Shown here in pieces: positions 35,708-47,917 of a stretch of 64,000 nt of DNA. The notes beneath the pieces were generated by a model. It was not told the DNA's origin. It saw nothing but the letters and a program-made list of their open reading frames with translations, and searched no databases. This DNA is from Pyronema omphalodes. Lineage: Eukaryota; Ascomycota; Pezizomycetes; Pezizales; Pyronemataceae. Made by a program: the position numbers and the translations under genes. The number at the start of each line of letters is the position of its first letter. The stretch's first letter is position 1. Where the stretch lies: NCBI GenBank assembly GCA_024516155.1, contig JAJJXM010000030.1, positions 124,001 through 188,000 of the forward strand, written 5' to 3'.

Positions 35708-36459
35708 TGTAGTGTTTGTTTGGTTGATCGGCACAGAATGTTCGATTCGAAGTGGGGTGGGACGCTCGGGAACGGGTGATAAAGCCGGGAATAAGAGCTA
35801 TTGCCGTTTGTTAGGATTCAGATTAAGCGAGGTCAAGGATGATGATGATTCTTCAACAACTTACATATCAATCAACAACTATGGGCAAAGATTCAGCTCG
35901 AGAGCTTGAAGCTGTGAGAAATAGATGGCCGATACCTGAGCTATGTATCACGCGTCGAGGGTGGATGGACGGCAGAAGAGGGAGGTCCGTGCGTACGTGG
36001 TGCCCAAGTGGCGGCGCCCAGTGTGACTCCAGTCTGGCCAGCGATCAAGATCCTGCATGCCTGCAGTGGCCAGTGGGAATCGACCGGCCTGGTAGCGACC
36101 CGGGGCGGCGGGACACAGCGGCGAATGAGCTGGGCAGGGCGGGATGCCTCAATTATCAACCAGCCCCAGCACGAAAGTTCAAGCGTCAAGCACGAGCCAC
36201 TGATACAAGCCACATTCACAAGCCTCAATTATGAACCAACCAGCCCCAGCATGAGAGTTTGTTTTTATATTCAGCTCAGCTGTAGATATGTTGACTGGAT
36301 AAGAAAAACACCGCCACAGAAAGTTCACACTTTAAAAAAGGTTATACATAGAAACAACAAACTCTCAAAAACAACAACACGCGACACCCCTCGCATGATA
36401 CCCCATGATACGCACCACTTCTAATCACAATCGATCGATCCGTCGAATACCCGCATCGC
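35708..36459. other. Intergenic gap with a direct repeat
   Basis: Contains the promoter of the small acidic protein gene and, at 36146-36259, two copies of an approximately 35-base sequence. The open frames here are antisense to each other and have no domain. Confidence 0.5.
36146..36259. repeat. Pair of direct repeats, about 35 bp
   Basis: GCCTCAATTATCAACCAGCC at 36146 and a near-identical copy at 36222, each running on through CCCAGCA and GAAAGTT/GAGAGTT. The second copy carries a four-base insertion (AACC). The copies are about 76 bp apart, downstream of the secreted repeat-protein gene. Confidence 0.8.
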
Positions 36460-37128
36460 TCAAGCGCTCGTGGCAACAGGCGCAGCAACACTAGCCGAAG
36501 GAATTATCCCAGAACCCTGGTTGAGCATCTCCATCAACTTCTTGATCCATTCCTGAGCTTTAGCGACAAGTTCCTCGACAGTAGCATTATCGATCTGGCG
36601 TGCTGCAAGGCTTCCAGTGGTTCCTGCAGAGGGAGCCGAAATTACACCTGAGGGGATATCGGGGAGGTTGATTTCGCCATCCTCAAAGGCCTTTTTGAAC
36701 TTTTCAATCATCTCCTTGGCCTTTTCCATGATGGCCTGAAAGTCGGTTTCGTGATGACCGAAACCGCCTGTGGTACCGGAAGGCTTGGGGAAGCAAGGAA
36801 AGTGTGGGAAACCGGTGGGAACCGCACCGCCTGGAGGGAAGATACCCGAGGGGATTTGGATTGGTGGAAATCCCGTAGGAATGGCCGTGGGAAATGCTGT
36901 AGGGAAGGCTGTCGGAAGGCTGGTGGGAAGGCCAGTAGGGACGCCAATAGGAAGGCCGGTGTGGATCCCAGTGGGTATTCCGGTGGGGGCACCATTAGGA
37001 ATCCCAGTGGGTGTTCCAGAAAATTGAGGGACATCGGTAAGAACGGCTCTGCTAGCAGCGGGCGGAGCGGCAGGCACAGCCTGAACGAAAAGAGCGGAAG
37101 TAACGGCGATAATGATTGAAGAACGCAT
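36460..37128 (-). CDS. Secreted Pro-Thr-Gly repeat protein
   Basis: A single exon encodes 222 residues. Residues 1-20 are a signal peptide with a likely cut after VPA. Residues 37-95 are a degenerate tetrapeptide array of P-T-G/A-x units (GIPTGI, GLPTSL, AFPTAF and similar). A Phe/Pro-rich segment (PHFPCFPKP) follows, with the protein's only cysteine. Two amphipathic helical stretches rich in Lys and Glu come next (EKAKEMIEKFKKAF and AKAQEWIKKLMEML), and a small-residue tail. The start has A at -3. Repeats of this composition are common in fungal cell-surface or secreted proteins, with many potential O-glycosylation sites on Thr; I cannot name a family. The repeat units are similar at DNA level too, so copy number probably varies between strains. 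A long plus-strand frame across the repeat is a mirror artefact. Confidence 0.8.
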   Translation of the reverse strand: MRSSIIIAVTSALFVQAVPAAPPAASRAVLTDVPQFSGTPTGIPNGAPTGIPTGIHTGLPIGVPTGLPTSLPTAFPTAFPTAIPTGFPPIQIPSGIFPPGGAVPTGFPHFPCFPKPSGTTGGFGHHETDFQAIMEKAKEMIEKFKKAFEDGEINLPDIPSGVISAPSAGTTGSLAARQIDNATVEELVAKAQEWIKKLMEMLNQGSGIIPSASVAAPVATSA

Positions 37129-40100
37129 GGTTACTGAGTGATAATTGAAGATGAAGGATCAACCTTTAAAATCGAGAATTGGAACGAAAGAATGTAGGCG
37201 GTGTAGTAGGTGAACGAAGTCTGTCTGGCAGCTGTCTGGAGGAGAAACAAAGGAAATATTCAGTCTCTTATACCAACCGACATTCTTCTCTGTCCGTCAG
37301 CATACGCAAGAGATCAATATACTTACACATTCCAATCAATCTTGTTCACCTGTATCCAGTGGCCAAACTTCCGTCTGCCATCTGAAAACTCCCTCAATCA
37401 ACTCGGATATGCAGGGCGTTCTCCACATACGAGCCGACAAAGGTATCAGGAAATGATCCTCCAACCTCTCAGTATATTCGGCACAAGAGTTGCTATGGGG
37501 GGCGATCTATAATCAAGCTACCCGAGGCCAAAAGAGAGCCGATATCAAACCAAAACTTGTTGCCGAGGGCCAGTCGTCTTTCGGGGTAGATGAAGCTTTT
37601 CTTGTTTCATACAAATAGCGGAGGCCGCAATGATAACCCTGTCATACTTGACGGTTGATGGTTTATCAACTGCATGGAGCGCATCGGCTCAATATTATAC
37701 GGATGACCCCCGAATATTACGTCTTTCAATGGAAGATGTTACGAAAGCGCAATGAGAACGGAAATCCCGCTGATCCCGGAAAACTAATATCATGAGTGGA
37801 TTGCTACGCGAGTGATGGATCATGCTGGCATACCCTCCTTGTGTTTCCATGCTGTGTTATCGCCTAAATAATACCACAAGCAATCTTTGCGGAGAAAAAA
37901 AAGCTAAATACAATCCTCGGATACTCCGCTCATATACTGCGGAATGAGCGATGCGCACGGTTACGCTTGCTCAACAACCCAGCTTAAATCGGTAAAAAAA
38001 AACACGCAATGCTCTGCTCTCGGATATTCAAATAGCGTGCACTGCGACCTTATAATGGATATTGGAAATATGCACGGTTGCGCTGGGCTTCTAGAAGGAA
38101 ATATGGATGCTAATTACCTTACTTTTATGCATATCATACAGCTACTGAAATTGATGGCCAAAACGGCATGCGAAAGTTTTATTGATTTTTTGAATCTATT
38201 GGAAACATTTAGTACTGAATAAAGAGGTAGACCTATGCGCGGGTTAAAAGCCTTTTCATGGACTCCAGGTACCTTTTCCGCCAATTATTTACATACTACG
38301 GAAGTCTGGGGTAGAAGATACTCGGAAACCGAAGTTCGCTGAAAGTTAAGGAAGTCCAGAAGCCGAGGTTACTGAGATACAGGCGGGGATGAAACAGTTT
38401 ATTTTCGGGTTATGTTTCGTTTCATGGTATTGGGATGAGCTGATAATGTGATCAAGGATGTTTGAGAGAATACACGAAGGGGCTCTTGGGAAGGCTTTGT
38501 AGCCAGAACTGGATTGGTCGATTCGATACTCCTTTCAATCGGCACACTTTCGTAGAATTGCGAAGGATGATTTACACCGCATGCGCATAAATTTGAGTTG
38601 GAGGGATGGCGATGCCCACACTGGGTCAGAGATTAGTCTTATGGAGCCTGCTTTATCGGTTTTCATCAACCAAAATCAAGATTCTCAATTAAATCCGACA
38701 TGATGGAGAATATCACCGACACAGCTTGTCTTGGAAGTATTTTCACTATCTTGCTGAATTTCACCACTCAGGAGGGGTCATTTGGGCTCCATATTCTTCC
38801 TCAAACCCTTTTCCAGGGCCAAAACTTGGTGCGAGTATCCCCGGAAGTTACGGAACTTATTACAGAGATCCTTTGAAGAAAGTTCCGAGTTGAAACTGGT
38901 GTATTGGACCACATGACATTCCATTGCGCACCTTTGGACACGGAAAGTAGACATGCTACATAGAGCAGAAGCTCAATCTAGCCCTGTTGAACTTGTCCAA
39001 CAATACTGTGTACGATACTGGGAGAATATCATTGGCTGCTGAAACGGAAGCAGATATTATTGTGTTACATTAAGATGTTTATTATTAGAACCGGTCTCTG
39101 TTTACCGAAAATCTGGTGCTGTTCTCTAACGGTTCGTCGGCGGGGATACACCGCAGATATGGGTTGGGTTCAGCTTACTGTTTGGACTTGCATTATTACA
39201 TCTCTCTCTGGTGTTTTAAGGCTAATTTTCGTCTTCTCTCTAGGTTCAATTATTTATCAGGCTTTGGATTCTGGAAGATCTGTAAAGTCACTATACTGAA
39301 ATCTCAATCTAAGTTTTGAATAACGATGAGGGTTTGATAGGCCCATTCATAAATCCTTCAAGGCCTATGTTTCCTTACGACACAATTCTTGGGTTTATGA
39401 AGGAAATAAAGGATATCAGAGTAGTATTCCCCGAGCTGGAGTCAAACAATCTTTCAAAATTAAAAATAATACCCGGATCTACGCGCAAAGAACTTCCGGA
39501 ATAATACCTTCTGCCTCTTGCCTGTGGGGTCAAGGATGCTTGCTTCGGGTGTGAAGGTATTGCTTATTCTATTAATTAAAGTTCTAGCCCTGTATTTTCT
39601 CGGGTATTCGGTGAGGGAAGGAGATCAAGAAAAACGCAGAGTCTTCGGGAATACGCAGTGCCTTCAAAGCGACTGTGAATATCACGTGATATTTTTCGGA
39701 AATCAGCAGGTTTTCGAGTGATAGCTTTTCTAACCATTGTCCGAATGGTGAATATTGTGAAACTAGGGGTTAAATATGATGTTCATTCTGGCCTGGAATA
39801 TTTTTCACGATAGGATACTGTCAGACTAGTTATCAAAACTCGTCATCGTTGTTACTTATTTTCGGCTGGGGTCAATGGTCAAATAAGCGCGTTCCTTATT
39901 GAAACCAATGTCAAACACGACAATCTCGGATACATGAATACACTTGGGCAAACTCGTGGTTAACCAAAGTTTGTCCGTTTCTATGGCATAATAACCTTAT
40001 GTCTAGTATTGTCGTGCAAGTTTTTCGACGACGGACGTCTACCAAAAACTTTCAGTTATGTGGATTTATGGGGATTTATTCGTCATAATATAATACTGTT

Positions 40101-41162
40101 TGTGATTCCAATGCTAATGAGTGAGAATCCGAGCTTACCACGGTTTCTGGAACACAGACGCAAACAATATTATCAGAGCCAGCCTCTGCCTGCGGACCGC
40201 CGGATCGCCGGACTTTTCTCTTCCTCTTCACGGGCTGTTGATAGCCGCAGTTATTTCCCGAGCAGGACTGTGCTTGTAGCACAAGACATACAGGTGTAAC
40301 GTGGCAACGCATTATCATAGCTGTGAACACAGAACTATTACTTATGATACTGTCATGCACATCTATCTAGTGCATCTACGACCTGAGGTTTGAAACAAAA
40401 CAACTGTGTACGCCCTTTCTTCCCTTTGTCCGTCCCAATTATCTATGGGATATCTACATTGTCGTGATTAGTTATTACGCTTTCAGTGTCTGTTTCCTCA
40501 GCTGATCGACCCGTGAGCCAAGTTATTCTGGGCTACCTCCATTATAACAGCACGTCAATTCCAAGCTGGTTTGACTAAATTGAACACCCATCTATACGCC
40601 ATATGGCGGATTATGGTCCCTAACTGTGTGTTTGTTTTCTCCTGCAGAAATCGGCACTCATGTCACTTCTTGATGCTCGAGTGACGAGTCAAGTCCCTTG
40701 CCGCGGTGACCAATCAAGCATGTAGCATTCCGCGGTTCACCCAACGTACGAAGACATATATATTTTTAGCGATTACGCAATCCAGACCACAACGGAAACT
40801 ATTCCCTAATCAGTTACGGTTGATCATAGCCTTATGGAAACTGCACTGAGCTAGCTCTAGATTTCGGTAGTACACAATTTATGCATTGCACTAGTCACGA
40901 CTCTGGATTGAGAACGCCAACATGCAACTGTTATTGAGCACGCGCACGCTTCTGCGGTAAAGCATAATTCAAAACAATCAAAGTGGAACTTGTAAATCAA
41001 TACTGATTCCATGGGGCTGAGGTACTTTTTTGGTTTGTCTTTGTTCTAGACATTGGAACATATTAATCGTTTATAGTTTTATGTACAACACAATCCTCAA
41101 CATACTCCACCAAAACATAGCTATCCGTTTCTCTTTTCAAGCTTGAATAACCGATTTGCTTC
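37129..41162. other. Gene-poor interval, 4 kb
   Basis: No supported gene. The frames present are short, have no continuation through splice sites, and show no domain or leader. The DNA looks old and non-repetitive at the scale I can see, so any decayed transposon is beyond recognition by eye. Confidence 0.45.
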
Positions 41163-42145
41163 TTACAGTGCCGCACGGTATTGCTTAAAGTAGGCATTCA
41201 TCCTTGCTCCCTGTTGCGGGGTAAACTCCTCCATACCTATTGAACTGTTAGCTGAAGGCTCAATTACATCTTGGAATGTGATATCTTACAGCTGTCATAA
41301 CTGTAGTCCATGAAGTTATGGATAGGGTCAACTCCGCCACCAGCACAACTATCACGACCAATGGGACATCCGAAGGAAGCCGAAGCCTCAGGGGGTGTAT
41401 CATCAATAGAGTCACCTCTGTATTTCGCAATCAGTGATTGAAGCTTCAAAAGCGGGGGATGAAAGCTTGCTGCTTACCCAGTACATCCACCCTGGAAAGT
41501 GTGGAAAAGACCAAACCAATGACCAGCCTCGTGCGTCAAAGTGCGACCCAGGTTATAGTTGGCTAGTGAACCGTTGGGAACACTGGAGGAAAGAATTGCA
41601 CATCCGTCAATGGTGATAGATGCAGGATTGGGGTTTGTCTTGGGATAATAACAATATCCAAGAACCCCGCCTGCTAGGTTGTGGTAGTAAACGTTGAGGG
41701 TCTTGTAGGTTCCCTTTCGCAGTGCTGACTTCATTTGTACCTCTGCTTGGTCGTTATACCAAGCACTGTTGGTGGTTCGGGTGATTCCAAGTAATTTGAA
41801 ACTAATTCCCGCAGAGGCGTAATCTGCATTCAAAACATCGAGCTAAAGAAATGAAGCTTTAGATATGAATGTAGTAATACTGATATAGGGAAAACTTACC
41901 TGGTCATAAAGCTTCTGATCCGGAATGTTTCCTTGAGACTCTAAGGTTCCAGTTCGGATAACGTGGAAGTATACATCGATAACAATTGGAGCGGCGACAG
42001 CTTCAGCAAGGCTGAATGTAGAAGCTTGCTCTGCCCAAATATCGTTGTTTGACTGGATGAGCTCCGGTGATGGGTCCTCAGTACCACACTTTCGAGCGGC
42101 AGTCAAAGCTGTGATGGCGAGTAGAGCAAGAACTGAGAAACGCAT
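41163..42145 (-). CDS. Secreted M43-type zinc metalloprotease
   Basis: Four exons (42145-41900, 41842-41478, 41417-41290, 41236-41163) join in phase to 270 residues; introns are 53-59 bp. Residues 1-17 form a signal peptide. The zinc-binding helix is H186-E-A-G-H190-W-F-G-L-F-H196, a full HExxHxxGxxH, and the Met-turn is M240-D-Y242. This is the metzincin signature with the wording typical of fungal M43 (pappalysin-like) proteases. Cysteines surrounding the Met-turn (C221, C228, C247) and those near the active site are placed as in the family. The C-terminus, [17 protein letters not shown], is also family-typical and depends on the last small exon. All catalytic residues are intact, so an active extracellular endopeptidase is expected. 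It lies alone in a sparse region between secreted-protein genes on the left and long gene-free DNA on the right. Confidence 0.9.
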
Positions 42146-45100
42146 GGTGACAGGGAATATAAATCAATTAGACTGGAATATGCTCGACAGGTTGAGGTTG
42201 AAGACTGCAGCTTCAGGAATGGTGATGGAAAAATCAATCAGAGGTGCGGGAAAGGTCCTTTATGTCAATTATATCAATAGTGTTCCCCCACGCAGTACAC
42301 TGTATACACCATACTTTTCCTCATGTAAGGCTCCACCAGACGGGGTTCCGCAGTTACCAGTATCCCGGCCTCAGGAGATAAATCAGCCGGTTTGTTTTTT
42401 TTCCAAAGCCCTTGCCTGAATGACTTCAACCTAATGCTGCGAGATCTTAATGATGATCTGCCGCCGGTGCTTATCTGTTTAGTCGGGGAGCTCCTACACC
42501 CGCAATACAGTGAAGTCTATCCCTGCCAATATCTAGAACCCTGTGCTACGGGTACTTTGATACAAACTCGCAGCTGCTTTAACTCAACGATGTGAGTACC
42601 CGTTTCATTGCGCACACTCATAGGTCAGCTATGTATAGTTTTCCGGATGGCGCCGTTATCAGAGAACTGCACTCTTCTCACGTGGAACTATTGTTTGCCT
42701 GATTTTCCTGCATAATATCGGCTCCTAACTAATATTGCGTTTCGAAATTCGGGAAATACGTCAGAATAGCGACTACAAATTATGCGGATCCAATACGAAG
42801 GACCAAGGGAATTGATTATCTTGCTTCCTGCTCGTTTGTTCTAGAATTTTAAACCACGTTCAGTAGATATCCGCGTGCGCAGTGCAAAACTTAACTCACT
42901 CCGGATCCAAGACCCCCCCTTCTTGCATTGGATGAGGTTCCATGCATGTGTTCACCAGCCCTTCATATTTGGAATTTCTTTTGTTTGCTATCAGATGAAA
43001 TAACCCCCTTTCCCCCTCCCCGGTAAATCTCCGGACTGCGCATCGATAATCATCAGATTCCTAGCTGGATACATACTCCGATCATTAAATGTAGTCTTTA
43101 CACGATTCGACACTAATTATTCCATGATAGGGCATCGGGATTCGGCAAAGCCAGCATGGGCACTATACTTCAATGGTATTTTATGCAGAAGTTGTTTTTG
43201 AACTTTGACTTCAGGTAATCGCCGTCAAGCGCATTGTCCAATAAACGAGAACTCGGTAATCCCGACTACTGATTGTAAAGGGAAGGAAAGATAAGCTTCC
43301 GACTTAATTAACCGCTGCGCCCCGCGTGCCGAGCCCGGCTCCATGATTTATGAGCTCTGGACCAGGACCTGCCTCCTCTTATATCGATTGTTGAGCCTTT
43401 GATTCAGAAAGCGATATTTTAGAGTCTCCGTACCTTCCATTACGGTTTTCGGTACCGGCCGTATACGGCGGGTGTTATTGGGACAGGGGTTGGGCTGCGT
43501 TTTCACGGGCCATGGTTGTGAAGAACTATTCCGAAGAAATGTTCGTGGTGAAATCTCGACTTTCGGATAGAAAACTTCGGGAAATTGATTTTTGGATTTG
43601 TCGTCGGAATTTCTTTCTAATCGTGATGTTTATCCGATCTGTCGTCATAAATGCGTATCTCAAAATTCGAGACCGCCGTTGGAAGTTCCACGCAGACCTT
43701 ATCTAGATTCATTTAGCTCGCATCATATTCCATGTCAAAAATCTGATGTAGATCAACCGTTGAGTCTAATCTGCGTTAAGAGTTATACATGGTCTGCGCA
43801 TATTAATCCATTTCTGCGGGTTATATCCTAGTTTACCCCAGTTGAAATCCGACGTAAAGTATGAACCCCCGGAGGAGCTATATAATTAAATTGAAGGGTA
43901 CAAGTCTTCTGTACCGATGACCCAACCAGAGTTCTTGTTGCCACTGTGGGGTTGAGAAGATATTGCACAATATCTATCATGGTCACGCTATATTAAGGAA
44001 GCGTTTGAATTATCCATCCTTCGGATATTCGGGACATCTACACCAGAATAAGGAATCCTTACGGGTTTTCCGGGAGAAAAAAGAAAACGGAGTAGCTCCT
44101 TACAGGTGGTTATCCGAGTTTTTGCATCTCGTGACGAGGGATGCAAGGCAATCAAGCGAGTGGAAAGTGCTGAAATGTCGCCATCGCGCCGGCCTCAGAG
44201 ACACCTGACGACATTATTTTCTGGCACACTTGATTCGTTTTGGAAAGTCGAAGTAAGAAAATTGAAGCTATTTACCTTGTATCCCAAATTAATCAGAGGC
44301 CTGAAATCTTGACGAAACTCAAGCAGGTACCTGGTGTACCTTACATGTGACGGTCCAACCAGAGTGCGGGGAGGCATATTCTGGATAAATAAAATAATTC
44401 TCTATCTCAGAAATAATAAATTAACTTTTCGTCATAACTCAATTTCTATCGGTTAATTTACGCGTATGTCAACTCTGAGGTTCTTCGGCCGCGGATTATC
44501 TACCAGAGCCTCGAGCCTTGTACATGTGAAATCACTCGTTTTTCTCAACATGCCACCGAAGATTACTATTATTAAAGTCGCCGCCTCTTTCGGTGGTTTC
44601 CACGAGGATAGGAAAAATGACTTTAGATTCCCGCATCGTTCGAAAATTTTTAAAAAAAAATCATTCAAGTCGCCATTAAGTGGCCTCACTATGTAGCCTT
44701 AGCCATGATAATGATAATCAGGTTTCATTTGTTAAGCATAGTTTTTTAGGTTTCGGTCAGTGTACGGCTGAAATAAATAGATAAATCTATCAATCATTTC
44801 GTGACGATCTGACCCTCATTGAAGCCACTTCAATCCGCGTGGATTGGTTCTATCCACTTGAGCCAAGATGGTGCTTTACACTATCTTGGCACGAGTAACC
44901 TCAACTGATTATGGTACGCTAAAACAAAGGGCATTATGACAATCCCATATCCATGGTTCACGCAACTTATCGATATGAGATTCCAACGTAAGGAAACCAC
45001 ACATGATGCATTCCCGGTATCGACCCAGCTGGGACTTGTCGTAGAAGCTAGCTTCGTTTTTCGGGAATACTCGTATGAACCGTTGTCAAAGAATCATCAT

Positions 45101-47917
45101 TTATCACCCGGAATTGCGCATGCCATAATCTCGAATTCATTTTTCGTGCCACCATCAATGAGGTTAGAGTTAGCTGGATTGACCGAGTGATAGAGATGAT
45201 ACTGACAATATTACATCAGTTTAGCATCAGTGTCTCCTATCAATTTTCTGCTGATTTATCTCAATTCTCGGGTCCGTTTGGAAGTCACCAAAATCTGCCC
45301 GGCAACCCGAAAAGAATCAATCCAGCATATTCCATCATTCCGAAATTTCAGCTCTCCTCTCGGTTAAGTACTTCTTGGGACCACTGTCTAACAAACGAAT
45401 ATGGAGCGATAACCGATGGCGTCTAACTCTTCCAAAAGTTATGACCGTTTAAGGCATGTAAGCGACACCAAGAATGCTCCGTCCCGCAACGTTTGCAACG
45501 CCTATGCGATTTTCCGGGGTTTTGTAATGTTATCCAAGTCTTGAAGTAACACTAAAGAATCTTTCGTCCGTTTTCTATCATAACTGCAGTAGTGAATTTT
45601 TCATGGAAGGTACCCTCTTGACGGGTACCTTGGTGACCATAACTACAACCGGGGTTGGATAACTTCTCGTTGATCTGTTAAATGTCGACCTAAGGGTTGT
45701 AATACATGGCTTTATAGAGAGCGTGCCCTCCATGATTGTATCTAAGATGCGGAATGATGCCGTCTTTTCTTTGTAGAGATTTTGGCGCCAAGTATCCTGG
45801 CGCTGTGTAGTAGCCGTAACTGGTGTCGAACCCGCTGATTTGCAGTGCTGAGCTTTGAATTCTCCACTCGACCTCGCCACTCATAATTACCCCCCAAAAG
45901 TCCCTAACGGTCTCGCTACATTCTAAGCCGGAAGCTTTAGGGCAGTATTAAGATTTTTTAAAGAGGAAAATACTCAAGAGCTTTCCGAAGCCTGATAGAG
46001 CAGGACAGAGCGTGGCGTTCAAACCATAAATGCGCAGATTCCGCGTGTTTCTTGCCCCACCTATAATATCAATGAATATGTAACCAAAAGACCACAACCA
46101 TGTAGTAGAGAGAACAGATGGAGCCCATGCTTCAACTGTCCTAATGAATTCCCCTGAGGTGCCAAGCTCAAAGTTTGCTCATCACCGTAGCATAAATATT
46201 TCCGTCCTCAAGCAATATACCTCCATAACTCAATTTAATGGATAAAGTAGGGAATAAGGAAGAAAAGAAATTCTTGGACTAGTTTTTTAGGACTAGCTTC
46301 ACCTTTCAGCCATCAACCAGCGTATTTGCCGAGTGATGCTCCATGATACTACCTCTCAATCTAGAATCTGCCCATTCCTGTCACGTCAAATAAATTTAAT
46401 AATCTTTTCATTAATCCCTGGTACATGCATGCATAAATTGGATTTTCAACGGCTACCCACTGAATTCTTATACTTTCGGTTTAGTAGATGAAATCAGACT
46501 CGAGAACATTCCCTGGTGAACCGCGATTGGTTGTAAGGTTTCAAACGTTGACGTTAACATTATTCTTGGCTTACTCAAACGGTAAAATATACCTGCATAC
46601 ATGAACTTTCGGATTTTCCAGAGGACCTTGTTGGAACACCTCTCATGATCAATGACTAGTAAAAAAACCTAACTTGACTTCAGCACCAACTATGATCGAT
46701 GTTTCTGGCTATTGATACGGATGCAGACTTTTCGTCAACAAGTTCATGGTCCGAACTTTAACGTTAACTTTAGCCCTATTGTCTCAAAGCTGACTTTTAG
46801 GTCGTTACAAGCTTTAGGCCACGGCCGTTATGTTCCAAAGCGGCCACGTGCTGCCACGTTTTTCATGCGATTCTATGAGAGCAGGAAACTAACATGAACT
46901 GGTAAACGATTTCCTCACTTGGATCTTGCACATTCGCGAAACAAAATCAGGCTTCAATCTACTGTTCACTGCAAAGACCCGGGAAACTAGACTTCTTGAC
47001 AAATATCTTGATAACCTACATGGAATTTTGTGGAGACCGCTCTTTCCATATCCGCAAAGGAGAAAGATGGAGTTGGTCGGAGAATTGAACCTAGAGGTGT
47101 CAAAATAATTGCTACAAGGGGACACAGCTCTGTTGTCTAAGGAGGATTCACCCAACCTAGAGCCAGCACTTCACATGTATCGTTCTGGAACCTGTATATA
47201 CACTAGATATCGAATAATAAACAGCATAGCATATCGATATAATTTTCGAACTTTGGTTAATGATAAAATTCCAGTTCCTCGGTCAAATAAGATCTAGTAG
47301 ATCATTGAAGTCAATTGACTGGAGCTAGCTAGTTTCTGGAGACATTCTGTGCGCAGATATGCGAGCCTGATCGTTCGACGCCAACTCCCGTATGTACTTG
47401 ATAAACGACAAAAGCTAGGCAATAGGCAAGCCGCATAAAGTAATAAGATATTACTATTAAGATATTAACTTCAAGCTTCTCGAAAGGATTTCAGTGCGTC
47501 AGTACATCTATCGTTTTCTTTCGGCTTAATATCTCCAGGATATGCCGTTGGAAGTTAATCCCCTTGTGGGCTTGTATCATTGGTATTAATTATCAACCTT
47601 AAATGACCCCGTGAACACACACAAGGATTCAGCCGTTATTATCATGCGGCATATGATACGCTTGGTACTTCAACCAAACCTTCACTTATCAAACCTAGCA
47701 GACTTACTAGTTGCATTACATCTACTAAGGTTCTCAAGGTCCAATATCAAGCTTCGGACTTAAATGATAAGAGATAAACATAATAACACCTTAATACTTG
47801 GGAACTTCCATCTCTTATAAGAACTCACTGCATCTTCTTTCGTATCCATTTTCTTCTACTATTGTTCATCGACCAACCAATTTACCGGTACTGAAGACAC
47901 ATAGCAGCAATATCGCC
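42146..47917. other. Gene-poor interval, 5.8 kb
   Basis: No supported protein gene. Short frames of 60-100 codons occur on both strands without domains or splice continuity. It contains a tRNA-like relic at 45810 and otherwise looks like non-coding or strongly decayed DNA. Confidence 0.45.
45810..45880 (-). pseudogene. Decayed tRNA-like sequence (Cys-type anticodon loop)
   Basis: On the minus strand the 71 bases show a tRNA-like order: an acceptor pairing of GTGGC with the terminal GGCTAC in five of seven positions, an A-box-like GGTCGAGTGG, an anticodon-type loop CTGCAAA (GCA, Cys), and a B-box-like GGTTCGACACC. The anticodon stem and part of the T stem do not pair. It is either a mutated nuclear tRNA or a chance resemblance. 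I see no flanking repeat. Confidence 0.28.

Noticed and set aside
36751..37119. Long plus-strand frames opposite the P-T-G repeat gene
   Set aside because: They are mirror products of the tandem repeat. The minus-strand reading has a signal peptide, a good start context and non-repetitive helices.
42400..47300. Several 60-90 codon frames and a search for decayed transposons
   Set aside because: No reverse transcriptase, transposase or long terminal repeat pattern is visible, and the frames do not continue through splice sites. A repeat search would be needed.
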